This document shows, piece after piece, positions 54,201 through 62,715 of a stretch of 64,000 bases of DNA. The notes beneath the pieces are model-generated. The model was not told where the DNA came from. It saw only the letters and a list, made by a program, of their open reading frames with translations, and searched no databases. The stretch comes from Chloroflexota bacterium (GTDB lineage: Bacteria; Chloroflexota; Anaerolineae; Anaerolineales; Villigracilaceae). The translations under genes were made by a program, and so were the position numbers. The stretch spans positions 88,674 to 152,673 of the forward strand of contig JACRLC010000010.1 in NCBI GenBank assembly GCA_016235425.1. Direction: 5' to 3'. Within the stretch, counting starts at the first letter, position 1. The number at the start of each line of letters is the position of its first letter.

Positions 54201-54698
54201 GGATGTCCAAATAATACTTCCGTCTTTTCGCAGGTTTCGTGCCTCGAATTTCTGCACAGAGCCTTGCTTGTTTAAAAGATCAATAAATTCCTGACGGCTT
54301 GCATGGCTCAAGTGAATCTGAGTGCCAATGTCTTTGACCAGTTCCAGCATTTCTGCCGGGGAAGAATAACCAAGAATATGCGCCATCGCGGGGTTAGCCG
54401 TGAGAAATCGTCCCTCAGGTGATGAGCGAAAAATACCTTCGACCGCGGCATCAAAAATCTCGCCATAATTTTGTTGGGCTTCTTTTCTTGACCGGCTTTT
54501 GTTATTCAACAGGATGAAAAGGGCCAAAGCTGTACCGATGACAAATATCCACCCTTTGTAAGTTTGCACCAAACTGATCGCTTCGATGTTGGGAAACAGC
54601 CTTGCCGCGATCATATCTGTGGATAGAATCCATAACGTCCCAATTAAGGCATAAAGCAGGGCGACTTTTACGGCAAAAGTAAATCGGGGATTCTTCAT
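48237..54698 (-). CDS. Giant PAS/GAF sensor with HD-GYP phosphodiesterase
   Basis: 2153 residues. Two N-terminal membrane helices (about 8-27 and 47-66) are followed by three PAS domains (about 74-195, 205-330, 330-455), a GAF-like domain (about 460-635) and a fourth PAS (about 645-765). Then comes an unbroken stack of about seven GAF domains (770-1930), several with the WMGVPL motif. The C-terminal HD-GYP domain has GHTRRVSELTLKLAR, LLHDIGKMG, SHHEWWDGSGYP and VVDVWDALLSDRPYR. All metal ligands are present, so cyclic-di-GMP hydrolysis is expected. The Lys/Arg tail is encoded by the terminator hairpin. Input ligands are unknown. Confidence 0.9.
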   Translation of the reverse strand: MKNPRFTFAVKVALLYALIGTLWILSTDMIAARLFPNIEAISLVQTYKGWIFVIGTALALFILLNNKSRSRKEAQQNYGEIFDAAVEGIFRSSPEGRFLTANPAMAHILGYSSPAEMLELVKDIGTQIHLSHASRQEFIDLLNKQGSVQKFEARNLRKDGSIIWTSTNARVVHDAGGKTLYYEGFVTDITKQKSAELALQEAEARYRTVIEHMPATVYTQTPDRRSLDYFSSPQISAITGYSPEELTENPELLINLIHPGDRQRVQEENERTQQTRGPFNAEYRLISRDGHVVWIHDMATLICDDEGNPLYWQGLFLNISEQKKAEIALQEAESRYRVLVERLPAMVFLDVFDERQTSQYMSPRIKDILGYSTEEWMAESDLWENSLHPEDRERVLAEDFRTNQTGDPFRIEYRLRARDGHYVWIREEAYIIKGDDGTPLFWQGIMLDITDQKLAQEALRRRELILEAVGFAAEQFLKSPSWEDCIEQVLERLGRTAQASRVYMFKKSISPQQEILISQLFEWCDAGIEPQIGNTALQDMNFAEAGYSRWIKLFDDGLPAYGIVKELPPQEQVEFSREGILSIVCFPIQAGNDWWGFLGFDDCREEREWSAVEIEALRTAVSTLGAAIQRKSTQEAMFKSESSYKGLFNTVTDAIYIHDSEGRFLDVNDGAVRMYGYPKEYFIGKTPEVLGAPGKNDLDKINQAMSNAFHGESQKIEFWGQRGNGEIFPQGVRLYKGTYFGQDVVIAIAQDITERKHAEEALQRQLKELTVLHAIALAGASARNTDELIRRVTDIIGDTLYSDNCGILLLTDSGDMLKPHASYRGTTPATLLNEIPVKIGISGKVVVTGRPIRVGDVTKEPDYFEVTSGIHSELCVPISSGEKIFGVLNVESKQIDAFTTSDERLLNTIAGSLATALERLQLFELEKRRRKEAETLRRVTAALTTSVELNETYETILNSLSKLVEYTSASIELVKGEYLEIVAEHGLPKDRQFIGKTYLFRAGKWGTGLWNPVIIPDVQIDDRFEKMPGTEYIRSWMGVPLITQDKLIGYLNLDSDKVGFYQEEHAAIIQTFANQAAIAIENALLFQEEARRSKIIKALADIANEIATTREITPVLDKVTARACELLDASHVAIYILQDDQTTLKVVTASGSFSNELVSHTLKIGEGITGEIVSTGKAEIINDTANDPRRKKVPGTPEDDGIIETMMSAPLILRGKVIGAINAWRLRSNGLFNEAELTFLISIAHQASIAIESGRLFEETVRRAQESTAIAEVGRDITATLQLDLVLERIALYAKDLLRAETSAVYLHEINEQSLRAIAAIGKDAEEIKSDPLQIGLGILGSIAQRKSGEIVNNSMEDPRAITIKGTQEVPFEHLMGVSVLTKNQLTGLLVVWRTGKDQEFRESDLEFLTGLAQQAAVAIENARLFQAEQKRRQDAENLRIAATAITSTLEPQQVLNTILVALQQVVFYDSAAIFQLEGENARITAAKGFPETGTAINQVFPANNELFLTIKRSGQPLILENSQEDSRFEKWAAADRVRGWMGVPLIARGEVIGYITMDSFAPGAFNENDAALAQIFAHQAAAAIENVRLYTETRQRLEELEDVSRISFALRAAQDSEEMLPILLDEIKHSMDTDTASIWLYNPEKDELIQKASSGQLANLPRPNFKPSEGIAGWVFTSGKIHVSMDFAKDPMAHSENVKVFGKNWGGITVPIRTPSETIGAVMVAIRAPRLIESHHVRLMTTIAEITGNAIYRSTLYERSEEQIRQLITLREIDTAIASSFDLRVTLDIVTEHLLTKMGASAAAILIFSPESQSLAYFTGMGFHSPDILHKSLHINEGLAGKLFLAHNDIYIANLHEQTNFLYSNLILREGFISYYAVPLQSKGLTRGVLELYFRTPFTPNADWTSFIHTLAGQATIAIDNANLFENLQRSNQELSLAYDTTLEGWGKALELRDKETEGHTRRVSELTLKLARQMNIPEPELTHIRRGVLLHDIGKMGVPDNILRKEGPLTKGEWVEMRKHPGYAYDLLYPIPYLRASLDIPYSHHEWWDGSGYPLGLKGEEIPLPARIFTVVDVWDALLSDRPYRKSWPRPKVIKYLRSLSGKQFDPNILNVFLKMIQKSRPEPGGEPQTKKTRRTRKNPTDDAKQNKKKR

Positions 54699-54830
54699 GA
54701 GATAAACAAATCCAACGACTGTTCTCTCGATTAATTATAGACTTAATTAGGCTAAAACAACATACCAGAAAGATTGTAAGAAGAATGACAGTTACGAAAA
54801 CAAGTTACCCCCCGACCTTAAACCTGTGGT

Positions 54831-54866
54831 CAAAACAAAAAGCGAGCCTGTTGTGCAAGCTCGCTT
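54831..54866 (-). terminator. Terminator of the tRNA operon
   Basis: On the minus strand AAGCGAGC / GCTCGCTT (arms 54859-54866 and 54840-54847) is followed by TTTTGTTTTG, a few bases after tRNA-Cys. Confidence 0.85.
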
Positions 54867-54872
54867 GTCTTG

Positions 54873-54943
54873 AGGCGTCGGCGGGATTTGAACCCGCGTT
54901 CAGGGTTTTGCAGACCCTTGCCTTACCACTTGGCCACGACGCC
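54873..54943 (-). tRNA. tRNA-Cys (GCA)
   Basis: The minus strand folds as acceptor GGCGTCG/CGACGCC, a D-arm, anticodon loop CTGCAAA with GCA, and T-arm GCGGGTTCAAATCCCGC. Discriminator U73, as expected for Cys. CCA is not encoded. An 11-bp hairpin (54954-54964 with 54987-54997) lies between it and tRNA-Gly. Confidence 0.95.
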
Positions 54944-55004
54944 ATACTACACATTGAGGATTGCCGATTGATATTTCCATCAACCTGCAATCCTCAATCG
55001 GTAG

Positions 55005-55076
<72 letters not shown>

Positions 55077-55110
55077 AGATCACTGGCCTTATTACCTGTC
55101 TGGCCGAGAG

Positions 55111-55183
55111 TGCCGAGACCCAGGATCGAACTGGGGACACCGCGATTTTCAGTCGCGTGCTCTACCAACTGAGCTATCTCGGC
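55111..55183 (-). tRNA. tRNA-Phe (GAA)
   Basis: Acceptor GCCGAGA/TCTCGGC with discriminator A, D-arm GCTCAGTTGGTAGAGC, anticodon loop CTGAAAA with GAA between CGCGA/TCGCG, and T-arm CCCAGTTCGATCCTGGG. It is the first gene of the tRNA unit Phe-Gly-Cys. It is the decoder of the UUU codons abundant in the aro leader peptide. CCA is not encoded. Confidence 0.95.
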
Positions 55184-55211
55184 CAACTTATTTTGTTGTT
55201 AAGCGTGGGGG

Positions 55212-55240
55212 ATTTTACACGCACTTATATAGATTGTCAA
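55212..55240 (-). promoter_or_regulatory. Promoter of the tRNA operon
   Basis: -35 TTGACA (55235-55240), 17-bp spacer, -10 TAAAAT (55212-55217) on the minus strand, about 30 bp before tRNA-Phe. A MITE lies only ten bases further upstream. Confidence 0.88.
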
Positions 55241-55250
55241 GCAAAGCCCT

Positions 55251-55432
55251 CTGGTGATTACCCACAAGTCTGTATCCGTCATTCAAAACCTCAAAGCCAG
55301 AGCATTTTGCCGCGAATTTCGCTAATTCACACGGATTTTTAAAGCCAATTCGCGAAAATTTGTGAAATTCGCGGCTGAGGTTTTGCTTTCTTCTCTGAAT
55401 TGGCGGGCACAAAAGATGTGGGTAATCACCAG
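55251..55432. mobile_element. MITE-like element, copy B (182 bp, inverted relative to copy A)
   Basis: Terminal inverted repeats CTGGTGATTACCCACA (55251-55266) and its reverse complement (55417-55432) are identical to those of the copy at 9414-9644. A perfect 7-bp target duplication AAGCCCT flanks it (55244-55250 and 55433-55439). The interior matches copy A in reverse orientation but has a single copy of the 47-bp internal unit. It sits between the divergent tRNA and rpoB promoters. A frame of 65 codons across it is not a gene. Confidence 0.92.
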
Positions 55433-55479
55433 AAGCCCTTTGTGTTTTTCGCTCCCTGAAATTTCATGTCAAATTCTTC

Positions 55480-55509
55480 TTGACGTATCAGCTTTGCTTC
55501 GACTATAAT
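55480..55509 (+). promoter_or_regulatory. Promoter of rpoB
   Basis: -35 TTGACG (55480-55485), 18-bp spacer, -10 TATAAT (55504-55509), giving a 5' leader of about 65 bases that contains the hairpin-like GTCCCAAAGGGAC and an AGGAG box before the ATG. Confidence 0.85.
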
Positions 55510-55580
55510 GATAGGTCGCTGTCCCAAAGGGACGGTTTTGATTGTTTCATTAGACAGCCATCATAAGTCAGGAGAGAAGA

Positions 55581-58500
55581 ATGGCATCTTCTTTGCCCCG
55601 TAAGAGTTACGCGCGTATCCCGGTAAAACTTAATCTTCCCAACCTAATCGAAGTACAACTTGATTCATTTGAACGGCTCAAAAAAGAGGGGCTAGGTGAT
55701 CTCTTCCATGAGATATCGCCCATTGAGTCGTACAACAAGGGAATGAAGCTGTATTTCCCAAGCCGTGGTCCCGAATCACAACAGTGGGGGCTGAAATACT
55801 GGTTTGGAGAACCGAAGCATACCATTGATGAGTGTGTTGAACGTGATCTGACATACGCCAGCCCGATGTACGTCTCGGTATTGTTGGCTGGTCCGGATGT
55901 TCCCGAACCCATCAAGCAGGATATCTTCCTCGGTGATTTCCCTGAAATGACCGATAAAGGCACGTTCATTGTAAATGGCACTGAACGCGTCGTTGTCTCG
56001 CAGTTGATCCGCTCCCCAGGCGTCTATTTCGAAGCGCCCGCAGACCGCGCAACTGGTCGTCCGCTCGCGATGGCAAAGCTCATTCCCGATCGCGGCGCGT
56101 GGATGGAGTTCGAGACCCGCAAGTCCGATTACATTATTTTGAAATTCAATCGCAAGCGCACCGTGCCCATCACGGTTTTCCTGCGTGCGCTTGCCGCAGT
56201 GGATGACGACATCAAAGATTCTCCCATCAAACTTGGCTCCGATGAGGAAATCCTTTCCATTTTCCAGGATGTGGATAATAACCCGGAGCGCCTTTTCATT
56301 GCATCCACGCTCAAGCAGGAGCCGGATTGGGATCTTTCAGGCAGTCAATCGATTTCCGAGCAGGCCCTGATCGAATTCTTCAAAAAGATGCGCCCTGGCG
56401 ATCCTGCCACACTTGAGAACGCACGCCAATTCCTTGAAGAGCAGTTGTTTGACCAGCGCCATTACGATCTTGAGCGTGTGGGCCGCTATAAGCTGAATCA
56501 AAAACTCGACCAGAATACTCCAATCCCGCATCGTACGGTGACAAAGAGCGATGTGATTCGACTCATCCGCCGCATGATCCAGATCAACAACGGGGTTGAA
56601 CCGCCCGATGATATTGATCACCTCGGTAACCGCCGCGTCAAGACGGTGGGTGAGTTGATCCAGAACAAATTGCGAATCGGCCTCCGACGCATGGAACGCG
56701 TGATCAAAGAGCGCATGTCCATTCGCGACCAGGAACAACTCTCGCCTGTAACTTTGGTCAATATTCGTCCAGTGGTAGCGGCATTGCGCGAGTTCTTTGG
56801 TTCAAGCCAGCTCTCGCAGTTTATGGATCAGACCAACCCGCTGGCGGAGTTGCGCCACAAACGCACGCTCTCAGCTCTCGGCCCTGGTGGTTTGCGGCGT
56901 GAGCGTGCAGGCTTCGACGTTCGCGATGTGCACCACTCTCACTATGGACGTATCTGCCCAATTGAAACGCCCGAAGGCCCGAACATCGGTTTGATCGGTC
57001 GTTTGGCTTCCTTCGCACGTGTAAATGAATATGGCTTCATTGAAACACCGTATCGCAAGGTCTTCAAGTCGTTACCGGCGGATGATCCGCGTTTGGAAGG
57101 CCGTACATTGCGCGAAGATGTGCAGGACCCAAAGACTGAAGAATTAATCTACAAGGCTGGCACAGAACTGGATTCACGCGCACTAAAGAAACTCGCGAAA
57201 ATTGGCGCGGATGTTCCGATCGTGCCTTTTGTATCCGATCAAATTAATTATCTCTCTGCCGATGCGGAAGATAAATACACAATTGCCCAGGCCAATGCGC
57301 CACTGACTGAAACCAACGAATTTGTGCGCGAGCGTATTTCTTGCCGTTACCACTCCGGTTTCATCTTTTCCACGCCGGAAGTGATTGACTACATGGATGT
57401 GGCTCCACATCAAGTGGTGGGTATCTCCGCCGCGCTTATTCCGTTCCTTGAACATGACGATGCCAACCGCGCGTTGATGGGATCGAACATGCAGGCGCAG
57501 GCTGTGCCTTTGGTTCGCCCGGAAATCCCTCTCGTTTCAACAGGCATGGAGGGCCATGCCGCGCTTGATTCAGGACAGGTAGTGGTGGCAGAAGCGGATG
57601 GGGAAGTTATCTCGGTAACGGGATCAACCATCACGGTCAAAGAAAAGAGAAGCGGAAATCGTGTCTACCAACTCCGCAAGTACCAGAGGTCCAATCAAAG
57701 TACTTGTATTGACCAGCGTCCATCTGTCGTCAAAGGCCAGTTGATCAAAGCCGGTGATATTATCGCTGACTCTTCCTCCACCGAAAGCGGCCAGTTGGCT
57801 CTCGGCCAAAATGTTGTGGTGGCTTTCCTTTCGTGGGAAGGCGGCAACTTCGAAGATGCGATTTTGATCTCTGAACGTCTGGTTCAGGAAGACCGCTTCA
57901 CTTCCGTTCATATTGAAAAATATGAAGTGGAAGCGCGCGATACGAAGCTTGGACCCGAAGAGATCACGCGCGACATTCCGAATGTCGGCGAGGATGCGAT
58001 CAAGGACTTGGATGAGAATGGAATCATTCGCATCGGTGCAGAAGTCGGCCCGAATGATATTCTCGTTGGCAAGATCACACCGAAAGGTGAAAAAGAACTT
58101 ACGCCTGAAGAGCGCCTCCTGCGCGCCATCTTCGGTGAAAAATCTCGTGATGTGAAAGATACGTCCCTGCGGATGCCGCACGGCGAACGCGGAAAAGTGG
58201 TTGACGTAAAAGTCTTTACCCGCGAAGATAATTCCGATCTCTCCGCCGGGGTTGATATGATGGTACGTGTCTCTGTGGCCCAGCGCCGCAAGATCACCGC
58301 GGGCGATAAGATGGCAGGCCGCCACGGAAACAAAGGCGTTGTCTCCAAGGTTGTGCCGGTTGAAGATATGCCATTCCTTGAGGATGGCACGCCCGTCGAT
58401 CTCATTTTGAATCCGCTTGGCGTTCCAGGTCGTATGAATATCGGCCAGGTGCTTGAAGTGCATCTTGGCTGGGCCGCGAAGCGGCTTGGCTTCCGCGCCT

Positions 58501-59483
58501 CAACTCCTGTGTTCGATGGTGCGACCGAAGAACAAATTGAAGCCGAACTCGCACGCGCCTGGATCGTTGACCAAGCCTGGAAGGAAGCCGCCGAAAAAGC
58601 ATGGGAATGGATCAAAGATCAGGAATATGATCCCAATTCGATTCAGGATGACGACGAAGTCCGTCGCCTCTACCTTGAAGCGTGGCTCGGCAAGCGTAAG
58701 TATGACGTGTACAGCCTGAACGACCTGGACTATGCGCGTCACGCGACGGCGCGGGAATGGTTGCGCGAACAGGAATATACCAACCCTGACGAAATTCTTC
58801 GCAAGAACGACGAGGATGCCATTCAGAATCCTGAACTGGATCAAATCACTGTCAGCGCCTGTCTGCGTTTGTGGATGGAAAGAAATGGTCTCACACGCCG
58901 CGTCGCGGAAGATAAAGTCTTCGATACCGCACAGGAACTTGCAAAGGAAAAGGGAATACCCCTTCCCATTCTCGGCAAGCAAATGTTACGCGACGGGAAG
59001 ACCGGCCTTCCTTATGACCAGCCTGTGACAGTTGGTGTGATGACGATCCTTAAACTTCATCACCTTGTGGAAGATAAAGTTCATGCGCGCTCGACGGGAC
59101 CATACAGTCTCGTTACCCAACAGCCTCTCGGCGGTAAGGCGCAATTTGGCGGTCAGCGCTTCGGCGAAATGGAAGTGTGGGCGCTTGAAGCCTATGGCGC
59201 AGCATACACCCTTCAGGAAATGCTTACGGTTAAGTCCGACGATGTGCAGGGCCGCGTGAATACATATGAAGCGATCGTGAAAGGTGAGCCGATTGAAGAA
59301 CCGAGCATCCCTGCTTCGTTCCGGGTGCTGGTGAAGGAGTTGCAGTCTCTCGGTCTCGCGGTGGAAGCGATCAACGAAGGCGGCGATGTTGTCAGGTTTG
59401 GGAAGGATGAAGAGAAGACACATCCGCCGAAACATGATACCGGTCTGCTCAGCCTTGGCGAAACTCATACCGGGAAAAAGTAG
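55581..59483 (+). CDS. rpoB: RNA polymerase beta subunit
   Basis: 1300 residues. Conserved regions are easily seen: the rifampicin pocket [65 protein letters not shown], the catalytic-flank [24 protein letters not shown] segment, and the C-terminal [36 protein letters not shown]. Residues at the classical rifampicin-resistance positions look wild type. A lineage insertion of about 110 residues (around 1000-1110, acidic, with [16 protein letters not shown]) interrupts the C-terminal part. Unlike the usual bacterial order, rpoC does not follow. Confidence 0.97.
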   Translation: MASSLPRKSYARIPVKLNLPNLIEVQLDSFERLKKEGLGDLFHEISPIESYNKGMKLYFPSRGPESQQWGLKYWFGEPKHTIDECVERDLTYASPMYVSVLLAGPDVPEPIKQDIFLGDFPEMTDKGTFIVNGTERVVVSQLIRSPGVYFEAPADRATGRPLAMAKLIPDRGAWMEFETRKSDYIILKFNRKRTVPITVFLRALAAVDDDIKDSPIKLGSDEEILSIFQDVDNNPERLFIASTLKQEPDWDLSGSQSISEQALIEFFKKMRPGDPATLENARQFLEEQLFDQRHYDLERVGRYKLNQKLDQNTPIPHRTVTKSDVIRLIRRMIQINNGVEPPDDIDHLGNRRVKTVGELIQNKLRIGLRRMERVIKERMSIRDQEQLSPVTLVNIRPVVAALREFFGSSQLSQFMDQTNPLAELRHKRTLSALGPGGLRRERAGFDVRDVHHSHYGRICPIETPEGPNIGLIGRLASFARVNEYGFIETPYRKVFKSLPADDPRLEGRTLREDVQDPKTEELIYKAGTELDSRALKKLAKIGADVPIVPFVSDQINYLSADAEDKYTIAQANAPLTETNEFVRERISCRYHSGFIFSTPEVIDYMDVAPHQVVGISAALIPFLEHDDANRALMGSNMQAQAVPLVRPEIPLVSTGMEGHAALDSGQVVVAEADGEVISVTGSTITVKEKRSGNRVYQLRKYQRSNQSTCIDQRPSVVKGQLIKAGDIIADSSSTESGQLALGQNVVVAFLSWEGGNFEDAILISERLVQEDRFTSVHIEKYEVEARDTKLGPEEITRDIPNVGEDAIKDLDENGIIRIGAEVGPNDILVGKITPKGEKELTPEERLLRAIFGEKSRDVKDTSLRMPHGERGKVVDVKVFTREDNSDLSAGVDMMVRVSVAQRRKITAGDKMAGRHGNKGVVSKVVPVEDMPFLEDGTPVDLILNPLGVPGRMNIGQVLEVHLGWAAKRLGFRASTPVFDGATEEQIEAELARAWIVDQAWKEAAEKAWEWIKDQEYDPNSIQDDDEVRRLYLEAWLGKRKYDVYSLNDLDYARHATAREWLREQEYTNPDEILRKNDEDAIQNPELDQITVSACLRLWMERNGLTRRVAEDKVFDTAQELAKEKGIPLPILGKQMLRDGKTGLPYDQPVTVGVMTILKLHHLVEDKVHARSTGPYSLVTQQPLGGKAQFGGQRFGEMEVWALEAYGAAYTLQEMLTVKSDDVQGRVNTYEAIVKGEPIEEPSIPASFRVLVKELQSLGLAVEAINEGGDVVRFGKDEEKTHPPKHDTGLLSLGETHTGKK

Positions 59484-59491
59484 TATTTTTC

Positions 59492-59520
59492 TTGACGTTG
59501 TGCATACGGCATGTTAGAAT
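59492..59520 (+). promoter_or_regulatory. Promoter of the rpsL-rpsG-fusA-tuf operon
   Basis: -35 TTGACG (59492-59497), 17-bp spacer, -10 TAGAAT (59515-59520), immediately after the rpoB stop. It is identical in both boxes and spacing to the aro leader promoter. Confidence 0.85.
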
Positions 59521-59579
59521 AATCCGCCGTTGCCCAAACAGCAGAGTGGCTTCACCCCCACTCGACTCCAATGGCGTAC

Positions 59580-59617
59580 AAATGAGGCCATCATTATCGT
59601 TGTTGATGGCCTCATTT
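59580..59617 (+). promoter_or_regulatory. 14-bp perfect hairpin in the rpsL leader
   Basis: AAATGAGGCCATCA (59580-59593) pairs with TGATGGCCTCATTT (59604-59617), 10-base loop, about 50 bases before the rpsL ribosome binding site. It is followed by CTTGCG rather than a U-run, so it may be a weak attenuator or a protein-binding leader (for example autoregulation by a ribosomal protein). Confidence 0.7.
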
Positions 59618-59668
59618 CTTGCGAAAATTCAAAAGTATTTGTGAAAGATTTTGTAATCGGAGGCTTAC

Positions 59669-60085
59669 GTGCCGACAGTCAATCAAATGGTCCGCAAGGG
59701 CCGCAAGAACAAGAAAACCAAAAGCAAGGCGCCGGCTCTGCAATATACGCTGAACAGCTATAAACAGCGCCGTTTCCGCCAGGATAAGGGCGCGCCGCAA
59801 AAGCGTGGTGTGTGTACAGTTGTCCGCACCATGACTCCCAAGAAGCCGAATTCGGCGTTACGCAAGATCGCCCGCGTACGTTTGACCAATGGCATCGAAG
59901 TCACGGCGTATATTCCCGGTGAAGGTCACCAGTTGCAGGAGCACTCTGTTGTGCTCGTGCGCGGCGGACGCGTGAAGGATCTGCCTGGTGTGCGTTATCA
60001 CATTGTACGCGGGTCGCTCGATACCACCGGAGTGGCTAATCGCAAGCAGGGCCGTTCAAAGTACGGCGCGAAGCGGCCGAAGTAA
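59669..60085 (+). CDS. rpsL: Ribosomal protein uS12
   Basis: 138 residues, GTG start after CGGAGG. It contains [11 protein letters not shown], the decoding-centre loops [13 protein letters not shown] and [15 protein letters not shown], with wild-type lysines at the streptomycin-resistance positions. It is located in the 30S decoding site. First gene of the str operon, with its own promoter. Confidence 0.97.
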   Translation: MPTVNQMVRKGRKNKKTKSKAPALQYTLNSYKQRRFRQDKGAPQKRGVCTVVRTMTPKKPNSALRKIARVRLTNGIEVTAYIPGEGHQLQEHSVVLVRGGRVKDLPGVRYHIVRGSLDTTGVANRKQGRSKYGAKRPK

Positions 60086-60102
60086 AAATGGAGAAGTAAA
60101 GA

Positions 60103-60570
60103 ATGCGCAGAGCAAAACCAGAGAGCCGGGAAATCCTTCCCGATATTCGTTTTAATAGCATCAACGTGCAGACCATGGTCCAGCACGTCCTTAAGCGCGG
60201 CAAGAAAAGCACTGCCGTTACCTTGATCTATGATGCCATGGATCTCATCAAGGAACGTACCGAGAAGAATCCAATGGATGTCTTCGATGGTGCGTTGAAG
60301 AATGTTGGCCCCGTGATGGAAGTCCGCCCGCGCCGCGTGGGCGGCGCGACTTATCAGGTGCCGATGGAAGTTTCTTCAGATCGCCGCACCACGCTGGCAA
60401 TCCGCTGGATCCTTTCCGCCGCGCGCGACCGCTCAGGCAAATCCTTCTCCGATAAACTCGCCTCCGAGTTGATTGACGCGTTTAACGAAACCGGTTCGGC
60501 CATTCGCAAGCGCGACGAAACCCACAAGATGGCGGAGGCCAACCGTGCCTTCTCCCATTACCGTATCTAA
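60103..60570 (+). CDS. rpsG: Ribosomal protein uS7
   Basis: 155 residues, starting MRRAKPESREILPDIRFNS and carrying the rRNA-binding segment RRVGGATYQVPMEVSSDRRTTLAIRWIL. It nucleates assembly of the 30S head. It follows rpsL by 17 bp. Confidence 0.97.
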   Translation: MRRAKPESREILPDIRFNSINVQTMVQHVLKRGKKSTAVTLIYDAMDLIKERTEKNPMDVFDGALKNVGPVMEVRPRRVGGATYQVPMEVSSDRRTTLAIRWILSAARDRSGKSFSDKLASELIDAFNETGSAIRKRDETHKMAEANRAFSHYRI

Positions 60571-60611
60571 ACAAATACGCGAGATAATTTTCATAAGGAC
60601 AGGTAGAAAGA

Positions 60612-62684
60612 ATGGCACGCGTTTACCCGCTGGATAAATACCGAAACATTGGGATCATTGCTCACATTGACGCGGGCAAGACCACAACAACCGAACGTAT
60701 CATGTTCTACACCGGCAAAACTCATCGCATCGGTTCGGTGGACGACGGTACGACCGTAACCGACTGGATGGTGCAGGAACGCGAACGAGGCATCACCATT
60801 GTTTCGGCGGCTGTCTCAGCTGAGTGGAAGGGATATCAGTTCAACCTGATCGATACTCCCGGGCACATTGACTTTACTGCTGAAGTGCAACGCTCTTTGC
60901 GCGTGCTGGATGGCGGTGTGGTCGTTTTTGACGCGGTTCAGGGTGTGGAACCGCAATCAGAGACAGTTTGGCGCCAGGCGGACCGCTACGGCGTCCCGCG
61001 CATTTGCTTCGTTAATAAGATGGATCGCGTCGGCGCTTCCTTCGAGCGGACGATTGAATCCATTAAAGACAGATTGGGCGCCAACCCAATCCCCATGCAA
61101 GTCCCAATCGGATTCGAAGCCACCTTCCGTGGCGTGGTGGATCTCCTTTCAATGAAAGCGGTCATCTGGGAAGACGACCTTGGCAAAGAGCCAAAGGTTG
61201 TCGAAATCCCCGATGACTTAAAAGAACAGGCGAAAGATGCCCGCACCTTAATGATTGAAAAAATCGCCGAACTCGATGACGAACTGACCATGAAGTTCCT
61301 CGAAGGTCACGAGATCAGCGTGGATGAATTAAAAGCCGCCCTTCGCAAGGGTGTGGTTGCCAACAAGGCTTACCCAATCTTTGCGGGTTCCTCCTTGAAG
61401 AACAAGGGTGTTCAGGTCTTATTGGATGCTGTTATTGACTATCTGCCTTCACCGGCGGATATCCCCGCGGTTAAGGCAACTGATCCAAAAAATAACGATG
61501 ACGTCATCGAACTTCCTGCCGATGACAGCGCTCCTTTGAGTGCATTGGTTTTCAAGATCGTAACCGATCCTTACGTCGGCCGCCTGGCTTACGTTCGCAT
61601 TTACTCCGGTGTGTTGAGTCAGGGACAGACCGTACAAAATTCGACCAAGGGAAAGAAGGAACGCGTTGGCCGCTTGATCCGTATGCATGCCGATCATCGT
61701 GAGGATATTACTGAAGTCCGCGCGGGGGATATCGGTGCAGTGCTCGGTTTCAAGGAAAGTTTTACCGGTGATACCCTTTGCGATACCAGGACATTGATGT
61801 TGGAGAGTATTTCCTTCCCTGAGCCGGTTATATCCATTGCAATTGAACCGAAGAGTTCCGCCGATCAGGAAAAGATGGGTGAGGCCCTTCGCAAGCTGGC
61901 CGAAGAAGATCCGACTTTCCGTGTTAATTCCGATGAGAATACAGGCCAAACTGTTATTAGGGGGATGGGTGAACTTCACCTCGATATTATCGTTGACCGC
62001 TTATTGCGCGAATTCCGTGTGCAGGCTAACGTTGGGGCGCCGCGTGTGGCCTATCGTGAATCGATTACCAGGCCGGTGAAGGAAATCAACTTCAAGTATG
62101 CCAAGCAATCCGGCGGACGCGGCCAATATGGGCACGTCGTATTTTCGATGGAACCTGGGGAACGCGGTAGTGGTGTCGTGTTTGAGAATAAGATTGTTGG
62201 GGGTGCTGTTCCGAAGGAATATATCCCGGCGATTGAAAAAGGTGTAAAAGAGGCATCGGAAAGCGGTGTGCTGGCTGGTTACCCGGTGGTTGACCTGAAA
62301 GTCACATTGTTCGATGGTTCCTTCCACGAAGTTGACTCGAATGAAATGGCCTTCAAAATGGCCGCCTCCATGGGTTTCAAGGAAGGCGTTCACAAAGGTA
62401 ATCCCATTTTGCTCGAGCCGATGATGAAAGTTGAAGTTGTCGTCCCTGAGGAATATCTCGGCGATGTTATGGGACAGATCAACAGCCGCCGTGGCACGAT
62501 CCAGGGCATGGAAGTCCGCCTGGGTAACGCGCAGGCCATCCGGGCGATGGTTCCGCTGGCTGAGATGTTCGGGTATGCAACCCAACTTCGTTCAGCCACA
62601 CAGGGACGCGGCGTCTTCAACATGGAATTTGACCACTATGCGCCTGTGTCGCAGTCGGTGGCGGAAGAAATTTTGAAAGCATAA
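60612..62684 (+). CDS. fusA: Elongation factor G
   Basis: 690 residues, five-domain translocase GTPase. G1 [13 protein letters not shown] (17-29), switch [16 protein letters not shown]3 DTPGHIDF, G4 NKMDRVG, G5 [10 protein letters not shown]. The domain IV segment with [16 protein letters not shown] and the C-terminal [11 protein letters not shown] are also present. It is typical of the canonical EF-G1. It lies 41 bp after rpsG with a GACAGGTAGAAAG leader. Confidence 0.97.
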   Translation: MARVYPLDKYRNIGIIAHIDAGKTTTTERIMFYTGKTHRIGSVDDGTTVTDWMVQERERGITIVSAAVSAEWKGYQFNLIDTPGHIDFTAEVQRSLRVLDGGVVVFDAVQGVEPQSETVWRQADRYGVPRICFVNKMDRVGASFERTIESIKDRLGANPIPMQVPIGFEATFRGVVDLLSMKAVIWEDDLGKEPKVVEIPDDLKEQAKDARTLMIEKIAELDDELTMKFLEGHEISVDELKAALRKGVVANKAYPIFAGSSLKNKGVQVLLDAVIDYLPSPADIPAVKATDPKNNDDVIELPADDSAPLSALVFKIVTDPYVGRLAYVRIYSGVLSQGQTVQNSTKGKKERVGRLIRMHADHREDITEVRAGDIGAVLGFKESFTGDTLCDTRTLMLESISFPEPVISIAIEPKSSADQEKMGEALRKLAEEDPTFRVNSDENTGQTVIRGMGELHLDIIVDRLLREFRVQANVGAPRVAYRESITRPVKEINFKYAKQSGGRGQYGHVVFSMEPGERGSGVVFENKIVGGAVPKEYIPAIEKGVKEASESGVLAGYPVVDLKVTLFDGSFHEVDSNEMAFKMAASMGFKEGVHKGNPILLEPMMKVEVVVPEEYLGDVMGQINSRRGTIQGMEVRLGNAQAIRAMVPLAEMFGYATQLRSATQGRGVFNMEFDHYAPVSQSVAEEILKA

Positions 62685-62715
62685 CTGTTTTTTTCTTATA
62701 TTAAGGAGTTTCATT

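Noticed and set aside
55215..55412. 65-codon frame in the MITE
   Set aside because: It is created by the element's repeat text. It has no start signal, and the other copy does not encode the same product because of its duplication.
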